A DNA stretch of 64,000 nucleotides from Acetanaerobacterium elongatum. Lineage in GTDB: Bacteria > Bacillota > Clostridia > Oscillospirales > Ruminococcaceae. Below are positions 8,405 through 15,975 of this stretch, one piece after another (position 1 is the stretch's first letter; each line of letters begins with the position of its first letter). Under the pieces are notes generated by a model. It made no database searches. It worked only from the letters and a program-made list of their open reading frames with translations, and had not been told where the DNA came from. The position numbers and the translations under genes are program-made. The stretch is taken from the NCBI RefSeq assembly GCF_900103835.1, contig NZ_FNID01000005.1, forward strand, positions 39,866 through 103,865, given 5' to 3'.

Positions 8405-9340
8405 ATGTCGGTTGAGATAACAAAGATTGCACACAGTGAGTATGGCAATTGCTTAAAGATGGCAAACGGAGCGGCTGAGCTGCTGATAACCCTGGATTAC
8501 GGTCCCAGAATCATGCACTGCTCGCTTGCGGGCGGTAAAAACCTGATGTACAATGCCCCGAAGGATGCGGTAATCGGGGAAGGCCCTCTGTTTGATAAAA
8601 CCTTTTTTAAGGGCGCTAAGTGCATGCTGCGAGGCGGCCACCGCCTGTGGAGAAGCCCGGAGGTTTCGCCCGATACCTGTTACCCCGATAACGACCCGGT
8701 AGAGTACAGTATCGACGGCAATACCGTAAAGCTTACCTGCACCCCCCAGGTGCACAACAACGTGCAGTATCGATTTGAGATAACTATGGATGCTTCTGAG
8801 CCGAAGGTAACCCTGGTACACCATATTACCAACGTTTCCAACGGCAAGATGACCTTTGCGCCGTGGTCTCTCACCATGATGGGTAAGGGCGGGCTTGAGA
8901 TTGTACCCATGAACACCAAGGATACCGGCCTGCTGGCAAACCGCATTATCTCGGTTTGGTCTTACGCAAACCTTGGCTGCAAGCGGGTTGCGTTCCACGA
9001 CCACTATTTTACCCTGCGGCAGAACCCCGAAATTTCTCGTGCATTTAAGATTGGCTTTGATAACGAAGCGGGCTGGGCGGCTTATATCAACCATGAAACA
9101 CTGTTTGTAAAGCGTTATGACCATGTGATTGGCGGCAGCTACCCCGACAACGGCTGCTCGTATGAAACCTACACAAACAACGAGTTTTTGGAGATGGAGA
9201 CACTGGGCGAGCTGAAAGAGGTTGCCCCTGCCGAAACCCTCACCCACACCGAATACTGGTCGCTGAAGGCTGTAAACGAACTGCCGAACCAGCAGGATGG
9301 GGCCGCCATCGAGGCGTTTGTAAAGAAATATATCGGTTAA
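8405..9340 (+). CDS. DUF4380-type galactose-mutarotase-like protein
   Basis: A 311-aa protein beginning with a pattern typical of DUF4380 proteins: NCLKMANGAAELLITLDYGPRIMHCSLAGG and then KNLMY. The fold expected is the beta-sandwich of aldose 1-epimerases and related sugar-binding enzymes. LRGGHRLWRSPE and the central His/Asp-rich strands support this. No signal peptide, so it is cytoplasmic. SD GGGAGAA precedes ATG 8405. It follows tmcAL by 75 nt in the same direction and is closed by a terminator at 9351-9385, so it may be co-transcribed. A catalytic activity is not assigned. Confidence 0.75.
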   Translation: MSVEITKIAHSEYGNCLKMANGAAELLITLDYGPRIMHCSLAGGKNLMYNAPKDAVIGEGPLFDKTFFKGAKCMLRGGHRLWRSPEVSPDTCYPDNDPVEYSIDGNTVKLTCTPQVHNNVQYRFEITMDASEPKVTLVHHITNVSNGKMTFAPWSLTMMGKGGLEIVPMNTKDTGLLANRIISVWSYANLGCKRVAFHDHYFTLRQNPEISRAFKIGFDNEAGWAAYINHETLFVKRYDHVIGGSYPDNGCSYETYTNNEFLEMETLGELKEVAPAETLTHTEYWSLKAVNELPNQQDGAAIEAFVKKYIG

Positions 9341-9350
9341 ATTAAAGTTC

Positions 9351-9385
9351 AGCCGCGGAGCCTTCGGGTTTCGCGGCTTTTGTTT
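9351..9385 (+). terminator. Intrinsic terminator
   Basis: AGCCGCG (9351-9357) pairs with CGCGGCT (9372-9378), followed by a T-rich tail. Ends the tmcAL-DUF4380 transcript. Confidence 0.75.
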
Positions 9386-9389
9386 TATG

Positions 9390-9418
9390 TTGACATAATG
9401 GGTTTGTAGAAGTATGCT
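9390..9418 (+). promoter_or_regulatory. Predicted promoter for the propeller-like lipoprotein
   Basis: TTGACA 9390-9395, 17-nt spacer, TATGCT 9413-9418. It places the transcript start near 9425, which supports the ATG at 9468 rather than the earlier in-frame codon at 9414. Confidence 0.6.
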
Positions 9419-9467
9419 CTTAATTGTAATTATTTTGAATTTATATAAAGATTTGAGGGCTCTGGGT

Positions 9468-10904
9468 ATGAGACGAAGAGCTTGGTATAGTTATATTATA
9501 GCTGTCATCATGATATTTACGGTTCTTTGTTCCAGCTGTTCCTATAGTGACGCCGCTGTACAGGTAAGCTCATCATCACAGGCTGAAAGCGAACCTGAAT
9601 TGCCTTTAGCAGACAATTCAAGTTCTGCAAGAAGTTCAAGCCTAGAAAGCAGTTCAAGTTTGTCGTTGGAATCTTCGGCGGAAAATTCATCAGACCTTTT
9701 TTTGAAAGTGGAAAATATACTACCTGAGCAGGTTGTTCAATATATGAAGGAATCACTCAAGGGCAGCAAACTGCTTACCATCAGCCCAGAGGGGAAGGTG
9801 GTAAAAGCAGTCAGCTACCCCGGGCAATGCCTTTCAAATGCTCGGTTATCACCGAATGGAAGGTATATGCTGTGCCAAACCGATATTGAGAGCGGAGGTG
9901 AAAGCTTTAACTGTGATTATATCGTAATTGACCTGCAAACAGGTAAACAATATCGATCTCCTGATCGGCAATCGGGATATCAGAACCATATTATATTAAG
10001 CGATAACCTCATTGGTTACGCAGAAGGCACCCGAATCAACGGGCCGGAACAGAATAAGCCTATAAAGCTGTACGATATGCAGTACCGTCCACTCGACATT
10101 GCCCTTGCCTTTGATTCCGGCAAAAGACTAGTGCATGATTCCGGCGAAAGCTATGATGAGAACAGTATTACCGGTATCGGCTATAATCCACATAGCGAAA
10201 CCTACTATGTCACCTATGCCAAAGACCTTTCACTGGATGGGTTAAAGGAGGGGGAGTACCAACAAATATTCTCGCAAAGCCGAATGGGGATAGCTGTTTT
10301 TAATAAAAACGGTATTCCCATAGATAACCGCTATCTTCCTAAGGAGTATTCCGCTCCGTATTCCGGTAACGTATTGTGGCTGATACCAAATAGCCCGGTT
10401 GTGCTGCCCGACGGATGGCTGGTGGTGAGTTCAATAAAAAACTACAAGACTAATACCTTACTGCTTATAAACCCGAACGGTTGGGAGGTTAAGGAACTGA
10501 ACTATCAGAGCCATAATGGCTGCGGATTAACCGATAAGCTGCTGCCAGTGTATGAATATCAATTGCCTCAATACCCCAACACCACTTTACTCGGCTTCCA
10601 GAATGGTACTATAACCGCTAAGCATGAGCTCCCCGTTACAGTTAAGGCAGGCCTTAACGAATTCGAACCATTTGAAATAGAATGGAAAGATAATAAAGGG
10701 TACTTCTTGGCAATAGGACAGGGCACGGATTGGATGAGTATTTACGGATTATTTTTTTGGGATGGTACTACTGCAAAACTCAATCATCTGCTCCCCATTG
10801 AATGCAATCTTGTTGGAATCGATAGCGAAGGGAACAGTATGGTATTGCTTGATGGTGCAACCCCGTTAATGGCAGAAGAGTATGAGAATTTTATTGTTAA
10901 TTGA
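9468..10904 (+). CDS. Secreted Ser-rich lipoprotein with beta-propeller-like repeats
   Basis: A 478-aa exported protein of unassigned function. ATG 9468 has GAGGG upstream. It yields a basic start (MRRRAW), a hydrophobic helix and a lipobox-like LCSSC near residue 26. Residues about 35-85 form a Ser/Glu-rich linker. The remainder contains strand-turn units such as SPNGRYMLCQTD, DLQTGKQYRSPD and KNGIPIDNRYLP that look like WD40/TolB propeller blades. It has its own promoter and no obvious operon partner. A surface sensor or scaffold is possible, but no catalytic residues can be recognised. Confidence 0.7.
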   Translation: MRRRAWYSYIIAVIMIFTVLCSSCSYSDAAVQVSSSSQAESEPELPLADNSSSARSSSLESSSSLSLESSAENSSDLFLKVENILPEQVVQYMKESLKGSKLLTISPEGKVVKAVSYPGQCLSNARLSPNGRYMLCQTDIESGGESFNCDYIVIDLQTGKQYRSPDRQSGYQNHIILSDNLIGYAEGTRINGPEQNKPIKLYDMQYRPLDIALAFDSGKRLVHDSGESYDENSITGIGYNPHSETYYVTYAKDLSLDGLKEGEYQQIFSQSRMGIAVFNKNGIPIDNRYLPKEYSAPYSGNVLWLIPNSPVVLPDGWLVVSSIKNYKTNTLLLINPNGWEVKELNYQSHNGCGLTDKLLPVYEYQLPQYPNTTLLGFQNGTITAKHELPVTVKAGLNEFEPFEIEWKDNKGYFLAIGQGTDWMSIYGLFFWDGTTAKLNHLLPIECNLVGIDSEGNSMVLLDGATPLMAEEYENFIVN

Positions 10905-10912
10905 AAAAGCCC

Positions 10913-10941
10913 TTGACAATTCATTCAAGACAATATACTAT
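10913..10941 (+). promoter_or_regulatory. Promoter of the metY leader
   Basis: TTGACA at 10913-10918 with TACTAT at 10936-10941 (17-nt spacer). A perfect TATAAT at 10939-10944 and a TATACT at 10934-10939 overlap it, so the exact -10 is not fixed. Transcription would begin near 10950, about 35 nt before the leader peptide ATG. Confidence 0.65.
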
Positions 10942-10983
10942 AATGCATATAGAAATAATAGTAATTTAAAGGAGCAACAGCAG

Positions 10984-11109
10984 ATGGCGATTCAGGACAG
11001 CAAACAGATTAACTATAATAAAATGTCTGTCATGTACATGTACGGCTTCATGCGCCGTTACATGCGCTTCGCTATGCCTATAACCAAATACTGTTGCCAA
11101 CCGATATAG
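10984..11109 (+). CDS. Met-rich, Cys-Cys leader peptide (41 aa), putative attenuator peptide
   Basis: A 41-codon reading frame with a perfect AAGGAG ribosome site 9 nt upstream (10969-10974). Methionines are at 1, 14, 17, 19, 23, 27 and 31; the core MSVMYMYGFMRRYMRFAM has six Met in 18 residues. A tandem Cys-Cys is at 37-38, four codons before the stop at 11107-11109. A 13-bp intrinsic terminator begins 32 nt after the stop, and the next gene is metY. This order (promoter, SD, peptide rich in the regulated amino acid, terminator, biosynthetic gene) is the classic layout of ribosome-mediated transcription attenuation. The peptide itself matches no family I recognise. An ordinary small protein is the alternative. 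Confidence 0.75.
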   Translation: MAIQDSKQINYNKMSVMYMYGFMRRYMRFAMPITKYCCQPI

Positions 11110-11140
11110 AGAGTTCCCGGTTCATTAATTATTGTCTCTA
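11107..11140 (+). promoter_or_regulatory. Hairpin spanning the leader-peptide stop codon
   Basis: TAGAGA at 11107-11112, which includes the stop codon, is complementary to TCTCTA at 11135-11140. It abuts the terminator stem. AACCG at 11099-11103 can pair with CGGTT at 11118-11122 or with CGGTT inside the terminator 5' arm (11144-11148), so mutually exclusive structures are possible. Pairings are read from the sequence; the switching mechanism is inferred. Confidence 0.5.
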
Positions 11141-11171
11141 AGCCGGTTAGCGTAGCGCTAGCCGGTTTTTT
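11140..11171 (+). terminator. Intrinsic terminator between leader peptide and metY
   Basis: Stem from 11141-11152 with 11156-11167 (CCGGTTAGCG with CGCTAGCCGG, two G-T pairs), a 3-nt loop and six T at 11166-11171. It sits 70 nt upstream of the metY start, so any metY transcript from the leader promoter must read through it. Confidence 0.85.
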
Positions 11172-11188
11172 ATATTTTAAGGACTTTT

Positions 11189-11202
11189 ATAGGAAATCCT
11201 AT
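11189..11202 (+). promoter_or_regulatory. Perfect dyad upstream of metY
   Basis: ATAGGA-AA-TCCTAT lies between the attenuator terminator and the metY ribosome site. It may be a repressor operator or a small hairpin. No regulator is identified. Confidence 0.35.
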
Positions 11203-11240
11203 GAAATATATTATACTTAAGAACTGAAAGGTTGATTGTC

Positions 11241-12524
11241 ATGAGTGAAAAAAAATTACGTTTCGACACCCTGCAGGTGCATGCAGGCCAAACCCCCGAC
11301 CCTGCAACAGGAGCACGTGCGGTACCCATCTACCAGACCACCTCGTATGTATTTAAAGATTCCGCCGAGGCGGAGGGGCGTTTTGCCCTTACCGTGCCGG
11401 GCAACATCTACTCCCGCTTAACCAACCCCACAGTGGATGTGTTCGAGCAGCGGGTAGCAGCGCTTGAAGGCGGCGCTGCCGGCTTAGCCACTGCCTCCGG
11501 CGCTGCAGCGGTGACCTACGCCATTCAGAATATCGCGGGCGTGGGGGATGAGATTGTTTCGGCCAGCACCCTTTACGGTGGCACCTACCATCTGTTCGCC
11601 GATACCCTACCCAAGTTCGGCATCAAAACCACCTTTGTAAACCCTGACGATCCCGAAAACTTTCGCAAGGCAATAACCGAAAAGACAAAGGCTTTGTACA
11701 TAGAAACCCTCGGCAACCCCGGTATCAATGTCATTGATTTTGACGCTGTGGGTAAGATTGCCGCCGAAAACGGCATTCCACTGATTGTTGACAACACCTT
11801 TGCTACCCCCTACCTGTTCCGCCCGCTGGAGCACGGTGCAAACGTGGTGATACATTCCGCTACCAAGTTTATTGGCGGACACGGTACCTCGATAGGCGGC
11901 ATTATCGTTGATGGGGGTAACTTCAACTGGGCAAACGGTAAATTCCCCGAATTTACTACCCCTGATAAGAGCTACCACGGCATTAAATATGCCGAGCTGG
12001 GTAATGTGGGCTACGCGGTAAAGATTCGTGCCCAGCTATTGCGCGATACCGGCGCCACCCTTACGCCCATCAATGCCTTCCTTTTCCTTCAGGGGCTGGA
12101 GTCACTCTCCCTGCGCGTACAAAAGCATGTTGCCAACACGCAGCGCATTGTGGAGTTCTTAGAGAAGCACCCGAAGGTGAAGAAGGTAAACTACCCCGGC
12201 CTGCCCTCCAGCAAGTATTACTCCCTCGCCCAGAAGTACCTGCCCAAGGGCACAGGCTCCATCTTTACCTTTACGATTGACGGCGATGCATCCGATGCAA
12301 AGAGCTTTATTGACAACCTCGAAATCTTCTCTCAGCTTGCGAACGTTGCCGATGCCAAGTCGCTTGCTATCCACCCCTCCTCCACCACGCACCAACAGCT
12401 TTCATTGGAGGAACAGGCCTTAACCGGAACCTACCCGACAGATGTTCGTCTTTCCATTGGTGTTGAAGATGCTGATGACCTGATTGAAGACATTACGCAG
12501 GCACTCAATAAGGTATTTGCTTAA
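11241..12524 (+). CDS. metY: O-acetylhomoserine sulfhydrylase (Cys/Met metabolism PLP enzyme)
   Basis: PLP enzyme that makes homocysteine from O-acetylhomoserine and sulfide; some homologues also use O-acetylserine. The 427-aa length is typical. [28 protein letters not shown] and [13 protein letters not shown] are family motifs. The PLP lysine is K209 in [13 protein letters not shown] 11241 was chosen because GAAAGG lies 9 nt upstream; an in-frame TTG at 11232 falls too near that SD. Leader peptide, hairpins and terminator upstream suggest control by Met and/or Cys supply. cysK follows 197 nt later under its own promoter. Confidence 0.94.
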   Translation: MSEKKLRFDTLQVHAGQTPDPATGARAVPIYQTTSYVFKDSAEAEGRFALTVPGNIYSRLTNPTVDVFEQRVAALEGGAAGLATASGAAAVTYAIQNIAGVGDEIVSASTLYGGTYHLFADTLPKFGIKTTFVNPDDPENFRKAITEKTKALYIETLGNPGINVIDFDAVGKIAAENGIPLIVDNTFATPYLFRPLEHGANVVIHSATKFIGGHGTSIGGIIVDGGNFNWANGKFPEFTTPDKSYHGIKYAELGNVGYAVKIRAQLLRDTGATLTPINAFLFLQGLESLSLRVQKHVANTQRIVEFLEKHPKVKKVNYPGLPSSKYYSLAQKYLPKGTGSIFTFTIDGDASDAKSFIDNLEIFSQLANVADAKSLAIHPSSTTHQQLSLEEQALTGTYPTDVRLSIGVEDADDLIEDITQALNKVFA

Positions 12525-12552
12525 CACCTTTCCATGTAATATACAGCACCCC

Positions 12553-12597
12553 AAAAGTAACGGGATGGCGGATTATTTCTGCCATCCCATTACTTTT
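12553..12597 (+). terminator. Intrinsic terminator after metY
   Basis: AAAAGTAA-C-GGGATGGC pairs with GCCATCCC-A-TTACTTTT around an 11-nt loop. The symmetric A/T flanks allow function in either direction. Confidence 0.85.
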
Positions 12598-12640
12598 ATT
12601 GATTACCGCATTAATCATTTGGAATATTGCTAAATACCTA

Positions 12641-12669
12641 TTGACAAAATAGTAATTGAAGCGTATTAT
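12641..12669 (+). promoter_or_regulatory. Promoter of cysK
   Basis: TTGACA 12641-12646, 17-nt spacer, TATTAT 12664-12669. ATTTGGAAT just upstream (12617-12625) slightly resembles a CymR half-site, too weakly to assign. Confidence 0.65.
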
Positions 12670-12721
12670 AATAACATATTAAACATATATGAATTGTTTA
12701 TATGAATGGAGGTAATTTCTA

Positions 12722-13654
12722 ATGCCAAAAATCTATAAAAGCTTAACCGATTTAATCGGCAAAACCCCGCTGCTTGAGCTTTCCAACTATGAGAAGAAGC
12801 ATTCGTTAAAGGCTACTGTTGCGGCGAAGCTGGAATACTTTAACCCGGCTGGCAGCATAAAAGACCGTATTGCCAAAGCGATGATTGACGATGCCGAAAA
12901 GCGCGGTGTACTGAAGCCAGACTCGGTGATTATTGAGCCAACCAGCGGCAACACCGGTATCGGTCTTGCCTCGGTAGCGGCAGCAAGAGGCTACCGTATC
13001 ATCCTCACCATGCCTGAGACGATGAGCGTGGAGCGCCGCAACCTGCTGAAGGCCTACGGCGCCGAGCTGGTACTTACCGACGGTGCCAAGGGCATGAAGG
13101 GCGCCATCGAGAAAGCAAAGGAGCTTTCGCAGGAGATACCCAACGGGTTTATCCCCGGGCAGTTCGATAACCCTGCCAACCCCGCTGTTCACAAAGCCAC
13201 TACCGGTCCCGAAATCTGGGAGGATACCGACGGCAAGGTGGATATTCTTGTAGCGGGTATCGGCACCGGCGGCACCATTACCGGTACCGGCGAGTTTTTA
13301 AAGAGCAAAAACCCAAATATCAAGGTTGTTGCCGTAGAGCCGTTTGATTCCCCCGTGCTCTCTGAGGGTAAAGCGGGAGCACATAAGATTCAGGGCATCG
13401 GCGCCGGCTTTGTGCCGGATGTACTCAACACCAAGATCTACGATGAAATCATCAAGGTAAAGAACGAGGATGCGTTCCAAACCGGCCGGGAGCTTTCCAA
13501 GGCGGAGGGCCTGCTGGTGGGTATCTCCTCCGGCGCAGCACTTTGGGCCGCCACCGCCCTTGCAAAACGCCCCGAGAATGCGGGCAAGATGATTGTCGTG
13601 ATCCTGCCCGATACGGGCGAGCGTTACCTCTCTACCCCACTCTTTAGTGACTAA
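12722..13654 (+). CDS. cysK: Cysteine synthase (O-acetylserine sulfhydrylase)
   Basis: Makes cysteine from O-acetylserine and sulfide with PLP. 310 aa, the normal CysK length. The PLP lysine is K47 in NPAGSIKDR. The phosphate-binding PTSGNTGIG loop is near residues 72-80, and [10 protein letters not shown] and the GISSGAA loop follow. The start ATG 12722 has GGAGGT 8 nt upstream. No serine acetyltransferase gene is adjacent. Together with metY this gives both sulfide-fixing steps, with separate promoters and a strong terminator after each gene. Confidence 0.95.
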   Translation: MPKIYKSLTDLIGKTPLLELSNYEKKHSLKATVAAKLEYFNPAGSIKDRIAKAMIDDAEKRGVLKPDSVIIEPTSGNTGIGLASVAAARGYRIILTMPETMSVERRNLLKAYGAELVLTDGAKGMKGAIEKAKELSQEIPNGFIPGQFDNPANPAVHKATTGPEIWEDTDGKVDILVAGIGTGGTITGTGEFLKSKNPNIKVVAVEPFDSPVLSEGKAGAHKIQGIGAGFVPDVLNTKIYDEIIKVKNEDAFQTGRELSKAEGLLVGISSGAALWAATALAKRPENAGKMIVVILPDTGERYLSTPLFSD

Positions 13655-13685
13655 TTCCATCCATAAAAAATGTTTGCTCTACCAA

Positions 13686-13724
13686 GCAGGAGCAGCCGTT
13701 TTCAGCGGCTGCTCCTTGCATTTT
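13686..13724 (+). terminator. Intrinsic terminator after cysK
   Basis: GGAGCAGCCG pairs with CGGCTGCTCC, extended by flanking GCA/TGC, then TTTT. Confidence 0.8.
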
Positions 13725-13750
13725 GCATATTGTTTAATTACTGTTATAAT
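13723..13750 (+). promoter_or_regulatory. Promoter of the small DUF2007-like gene
   Basis: TTGCAT 13723-13728, 16-nt spacer, TATAAT 13745-13750, immediately after the cysK terminator. Confidence 0.5.
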
Positions 13751-13779
13751 ATAACTGGTGTCTGGAAGGAGTGAGTACT

Positions 13780-14034
13780 ATGTTCTTGCTAAACAGCGAA
13801 AGTGTTTATATCGGGTATTCCATGGAAGAGCTTGAAAGAATCAAAAACCTACTTGCGCAGGAAGGGATTGAGTACCGTTGCAAGGTACTCAGCCACTCCG
13901 CCCAGTGGGGCACCATTGGTACCAAACGCGGCACCTTCGGCAGTGCCGGCTTAAACCAAGGCTATGAAAAGCAGTACGAGCTGCTTGTAAAATCGAAGGA
14001 TTATGAAAAAGCCAAACGACTAGTGCACAAATAG
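13780..14034 (+). CDS. Small DUF2007-like cytoplasmic protein
   Basis: An 84-aa soluble protein with alpha-beta pattern: SVYIGYSMEELERIKNLLAQEGIEYRCKV at the front and QYELLVKSKDYEKAKRLV at the end. This resembles DUF2007/ferredoxin-like-fold 'putative signal transducing' proteins, where the last segment describes a residue-pair strand and helix. ATG 13780 has GGAAGGAG 8 nt before it, so the in-frame GTG at 13771 is rejected. Single-gene unit between its own promoter and a long-stem terminator. Function unknown. Confidence 0.65.
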   Translation: MFLLNSESVYIGYSMEELERIKNLLAQEGIEYRCKVLSHSAQWGTIGTKRGTFGSAGLNQGYEKQYELLVKSKDYEKAKRLVHK

Positions 14035-14045
14035 GTGAATCAAGC

Positions 14046-14088
14046 AAAACCGCAGGCATTCCGTGTAGCTTGGAATGCCTGCGGTTTA
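14046..14088 (+). terminator. Long perfect hairpin terminator
   Basis: AAACCGCAGGCATTCC and its exact complement enclose a 9-nt loop (16-bp stem). It lies between convergent genes and can serve both strands. Confidence 0.75.
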
Positions 14089-14133
14089 TGACAAGAGGAG
14101 GTTAATTCTTAGCAAATGGGGGCTTACAGAGCA

Positions 14134-14970
14134 TCATCCTTTTACAGCACCTGCGGTAACGCCCTTGATGATATGCTTCTGGCAGCTGAGGTAGAAGATG
14201 ATAACCGGTATCATCGCCAGCACCAGCACCGCCATCATGGCGCCCATATCCTTAGAGCCGTAGCCGCCCCTCAGGTATTGTACGGCTATAGGGATGGTAC
14301 GGTATTTCGTACCGATTACAAGGTAAGGCAGCAGGTAGTCATTCCAGATCCACATGGTGTTTAAGATTGCGACTGTAATCGCGATGGGCTTAAGCATGGG
14401 GAATACTACAAGGAAAAAGGTTTGAATGGGGTTACAGCTGTCGATCATCGAGGCCTCTTCAATCTCAAGCGGGATGCTCTTTACAAAGCCCGCGAACATG
14501 AATACCGAAAGCCCCGCGCCAAAGCCAAGGTAGATAAAGATAAGCCCAAAGATATTATCCAATCCCAAGAGATTAGCCATCTTAGACATGGTGAACATCA
14601 CCATCTGGAACGGTACAATCATCGAGAAAACAAAGGCATAATACAACCCGCTTGTAAACTTGCTTTTCACGCGGGTGATATACCAAGCCGTCATGGCGGT
14701 AAACAGCACAATCACCGCTACCGATGTGATGGTAATAAATACAGAGTACCCTGCGGCACTTAAAAACCCGGTTTTGGTTATTCCGTTTATGTAGTTGTTA
14801 ATACCCGCAAAGGTGTCGGTCGTCGGGAAAACAAACGGCTCATCCGCAATAGAGAACCGGTTTTTAAACGAGTTCATCAGTACGATGAAGGCGGGGGCTA
14901 AGAATAGTACCGAAAGAAGCACCAGAAGTGCAATTAAAAACGTATTGCGAATCTTGCTCTTGGCCTGCAT
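14134..14970 (-). CDS. Carbohydrate ABC transporter permease (MalG/MsmG type)
   Basis: Inner-membrane subunit of a CUT1 sugar importer, 278 aa with six hydrophobic segments starting at residues 10-32. The EAA loop EIEEASMIDSCNPIQTFFLVVFPMLKP is the contact site for the shared ATPase, and the C terminus GVTAGAVKG is typical for MalG-like subunits. ATG 14970 overlaps the stop of the other permease by one base (TAATG). Last gene of the lacI-SBP-permease-permease operon. No ATPase gene is linked, so a general MsmX-like ATPase elsewhere is presumed. Confidence 0.92.
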   Translation of the reverse strand: MQAKSKIRNTFLIALLVLLSVLFLAPAFIVLMNSFKNRFSIADEPFVFPTTDTFAGINNYINGITKTGFLSAAGYSVFITITSVAVIVLFTAMTAWYITRVKSKFTSGLYYAFVFSMIVPFQMVMFTMSKMANLLGLDNIFGLIFIYLGFGAGLSVFMFAGFVKSIPLEIEEASMIDSCNPIQTFFLVVFPMLKPIAITVAILNTMWIWNDYLLPYLVIGTKYRTIPIAVQYLRGGYGSKDMGAMMAVLVLAMIPVIIFYLSCQKHIIKGVTAGAVKG

Positions 14971-15815
14971 TAGTTCTCCACCTCCCTTTTACGGGTAAGG
15001 TACAGCTGAATGAAAGCTATAGCTGCCACCATAATAAAGAATACCACGGCCTTCGCCTGCCCAACCCCTTCGTAGCCTACCCGGCCATAAAAGGTGTTAT
15101 AGATATTTAAAGCCAGCATCTCGGTTTGTCTGGAGGGAGCACCGGCGGTGAGTGCAAGGTTCTGGTCAAACAGCTTAAAGGAATTCGTAAGCGTTAAAAA
15201 CGTGCATATCGTAACGGAAGGCATTACAAGGGGAATGGTGATATGGCGAAGAATCTGGCCCTTTGAAGCGCCGTCCACCGCCGCGGCATCCATCAGGTCA
15301 CCCGAGATGTTCTGAATGCCCGCGATGTAGATAACCATCATGTAACCGATCAGCTGCCAGTTCATGAGGACAACCAGCCCCCAAAAGCCGTAGTTCGGGT
15401 CGGTAGTGATGGTTACATCAAAGAAATACAGCACCCCGTTAATGATGAGCTGCCAGATATAGCCCAGCACAATGCCTCCGATTAGATTCGGAATAAAAAA
15501 GATTGTTCTGAAAACGTTGGTACCGCGCAGGCTTTTAGTAAGCAGCAGCGCCAACAGAAACGCAAACAGGTTTATAAAGATAACGGAAACAACGGTAAAG
15601 CGGAAGGTAAACCACAGCGAGTTTATAAACTCCTTGTTCGCGGTAAAGGCTTGAATGTAGTTATCAAAGCCAATCCATTTTGCGTCGGTTACCGTTTTAA
15701 ACTTCGTGAATGACAGGTAAATGCCCATCAGGAAAGGGATAACAAAAGATATTAAAAAAGCAAGCAGTGTGGGCAGGGCAAAAAAAGCAAAATATTTTTT
15801 TAATGCTTTTTGCAT
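14970..15815 (-). CDS. Sugar ABC transporter permease (MalF/MsmF type)
   Basis: A 281-aa CUT1 permease with six membrane segments and the EAA motif near DLMDAAAVDGASKGQILRHITIPLV. The conserved FDQNLALTAGAPSRQTEMLALNIYNTFY stretch is usual for MsmF-like subunits. GAGGAG precedes ATG 15815. It is separated from the binding-protein gene by a 160-nt gap with a strong hairpin (15926-15960), which probably lowers permease expression relative to the binding protein. Confidence 0.92.
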   Translation of the reverse strand: MQKALKKYFAFFALPTLLAFLISFVIPFLMGIYLSFTKFKTVTDAKWIGFDNYIQAFTANKEFINSLWFTFRFTVVSVIFINLFAFLLALLLTKSLRGTNVFRTIFFIPNLIGGIVLGYIWQLIINGVLYFFDVTITTDPNYGFWGLVVLMNWQLIGYMMVIYIAGIQNISGDLMDAAAVDGASKGQILRHITIPLVMPSVTICTFLTLTNSFKLFDQNLALTAGAPSRQTEMLALNIYNTFYGRVGYEGVGQAKAVVFFIMVAAIAFIQLYLTRKREVEN

Positions 15816-15925
15816 GAGTTTTCTCCTCTCATTTCACGCTGCAGGAAGGTTCTTGCCCATAGTTTATTTTAGTTCAGCGTAAATTATCATATATGGCTTG
15901 GTTGCAGACTTGATTTATTAAAGGT

Positions 15926-15960
15926 ACACCGCGCCGCGCCGCAAAGGCGCGGTGCGGTGT
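15926..15960 (-). promoter_or_regulatory. GC-rich hairpin between binding-protein and permease genes
   Basis: A 15-nt arm, ACACCGC-G-CCGCGCC on the plus strand, pairs with GGCGCGG-T-GCGGTGT around GCAAA. There is no T-run in the direction of transcription, so RNA stabilisation or processing of the upstream message is more likely than termination. Confidence 0.55.
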
Positions 15961-15975
15961 AAAATGTGCGGCTAA

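Noticed and set aside
8453..9247. 264-codon open frame on the minus strand
   Set aside because: It is antisense to the DUF4380-type gene, which has a ribosome site, a recognisable family start and normal codon use; the antisense frame has neither.
10950..11240. SAM riboswitch or T-box upstream of metY
   Set aside because: The conserved S-box core and the T-box TGGNACC-type bulge were looked for and not found; the leader instead has a translated Met-rich frame.
12610..12640. CymR-type site upstream of the cysK promoter
   Set aside because: ATTTGGAAT resembles one half-site, but no full motif is present, so the match may be chance.
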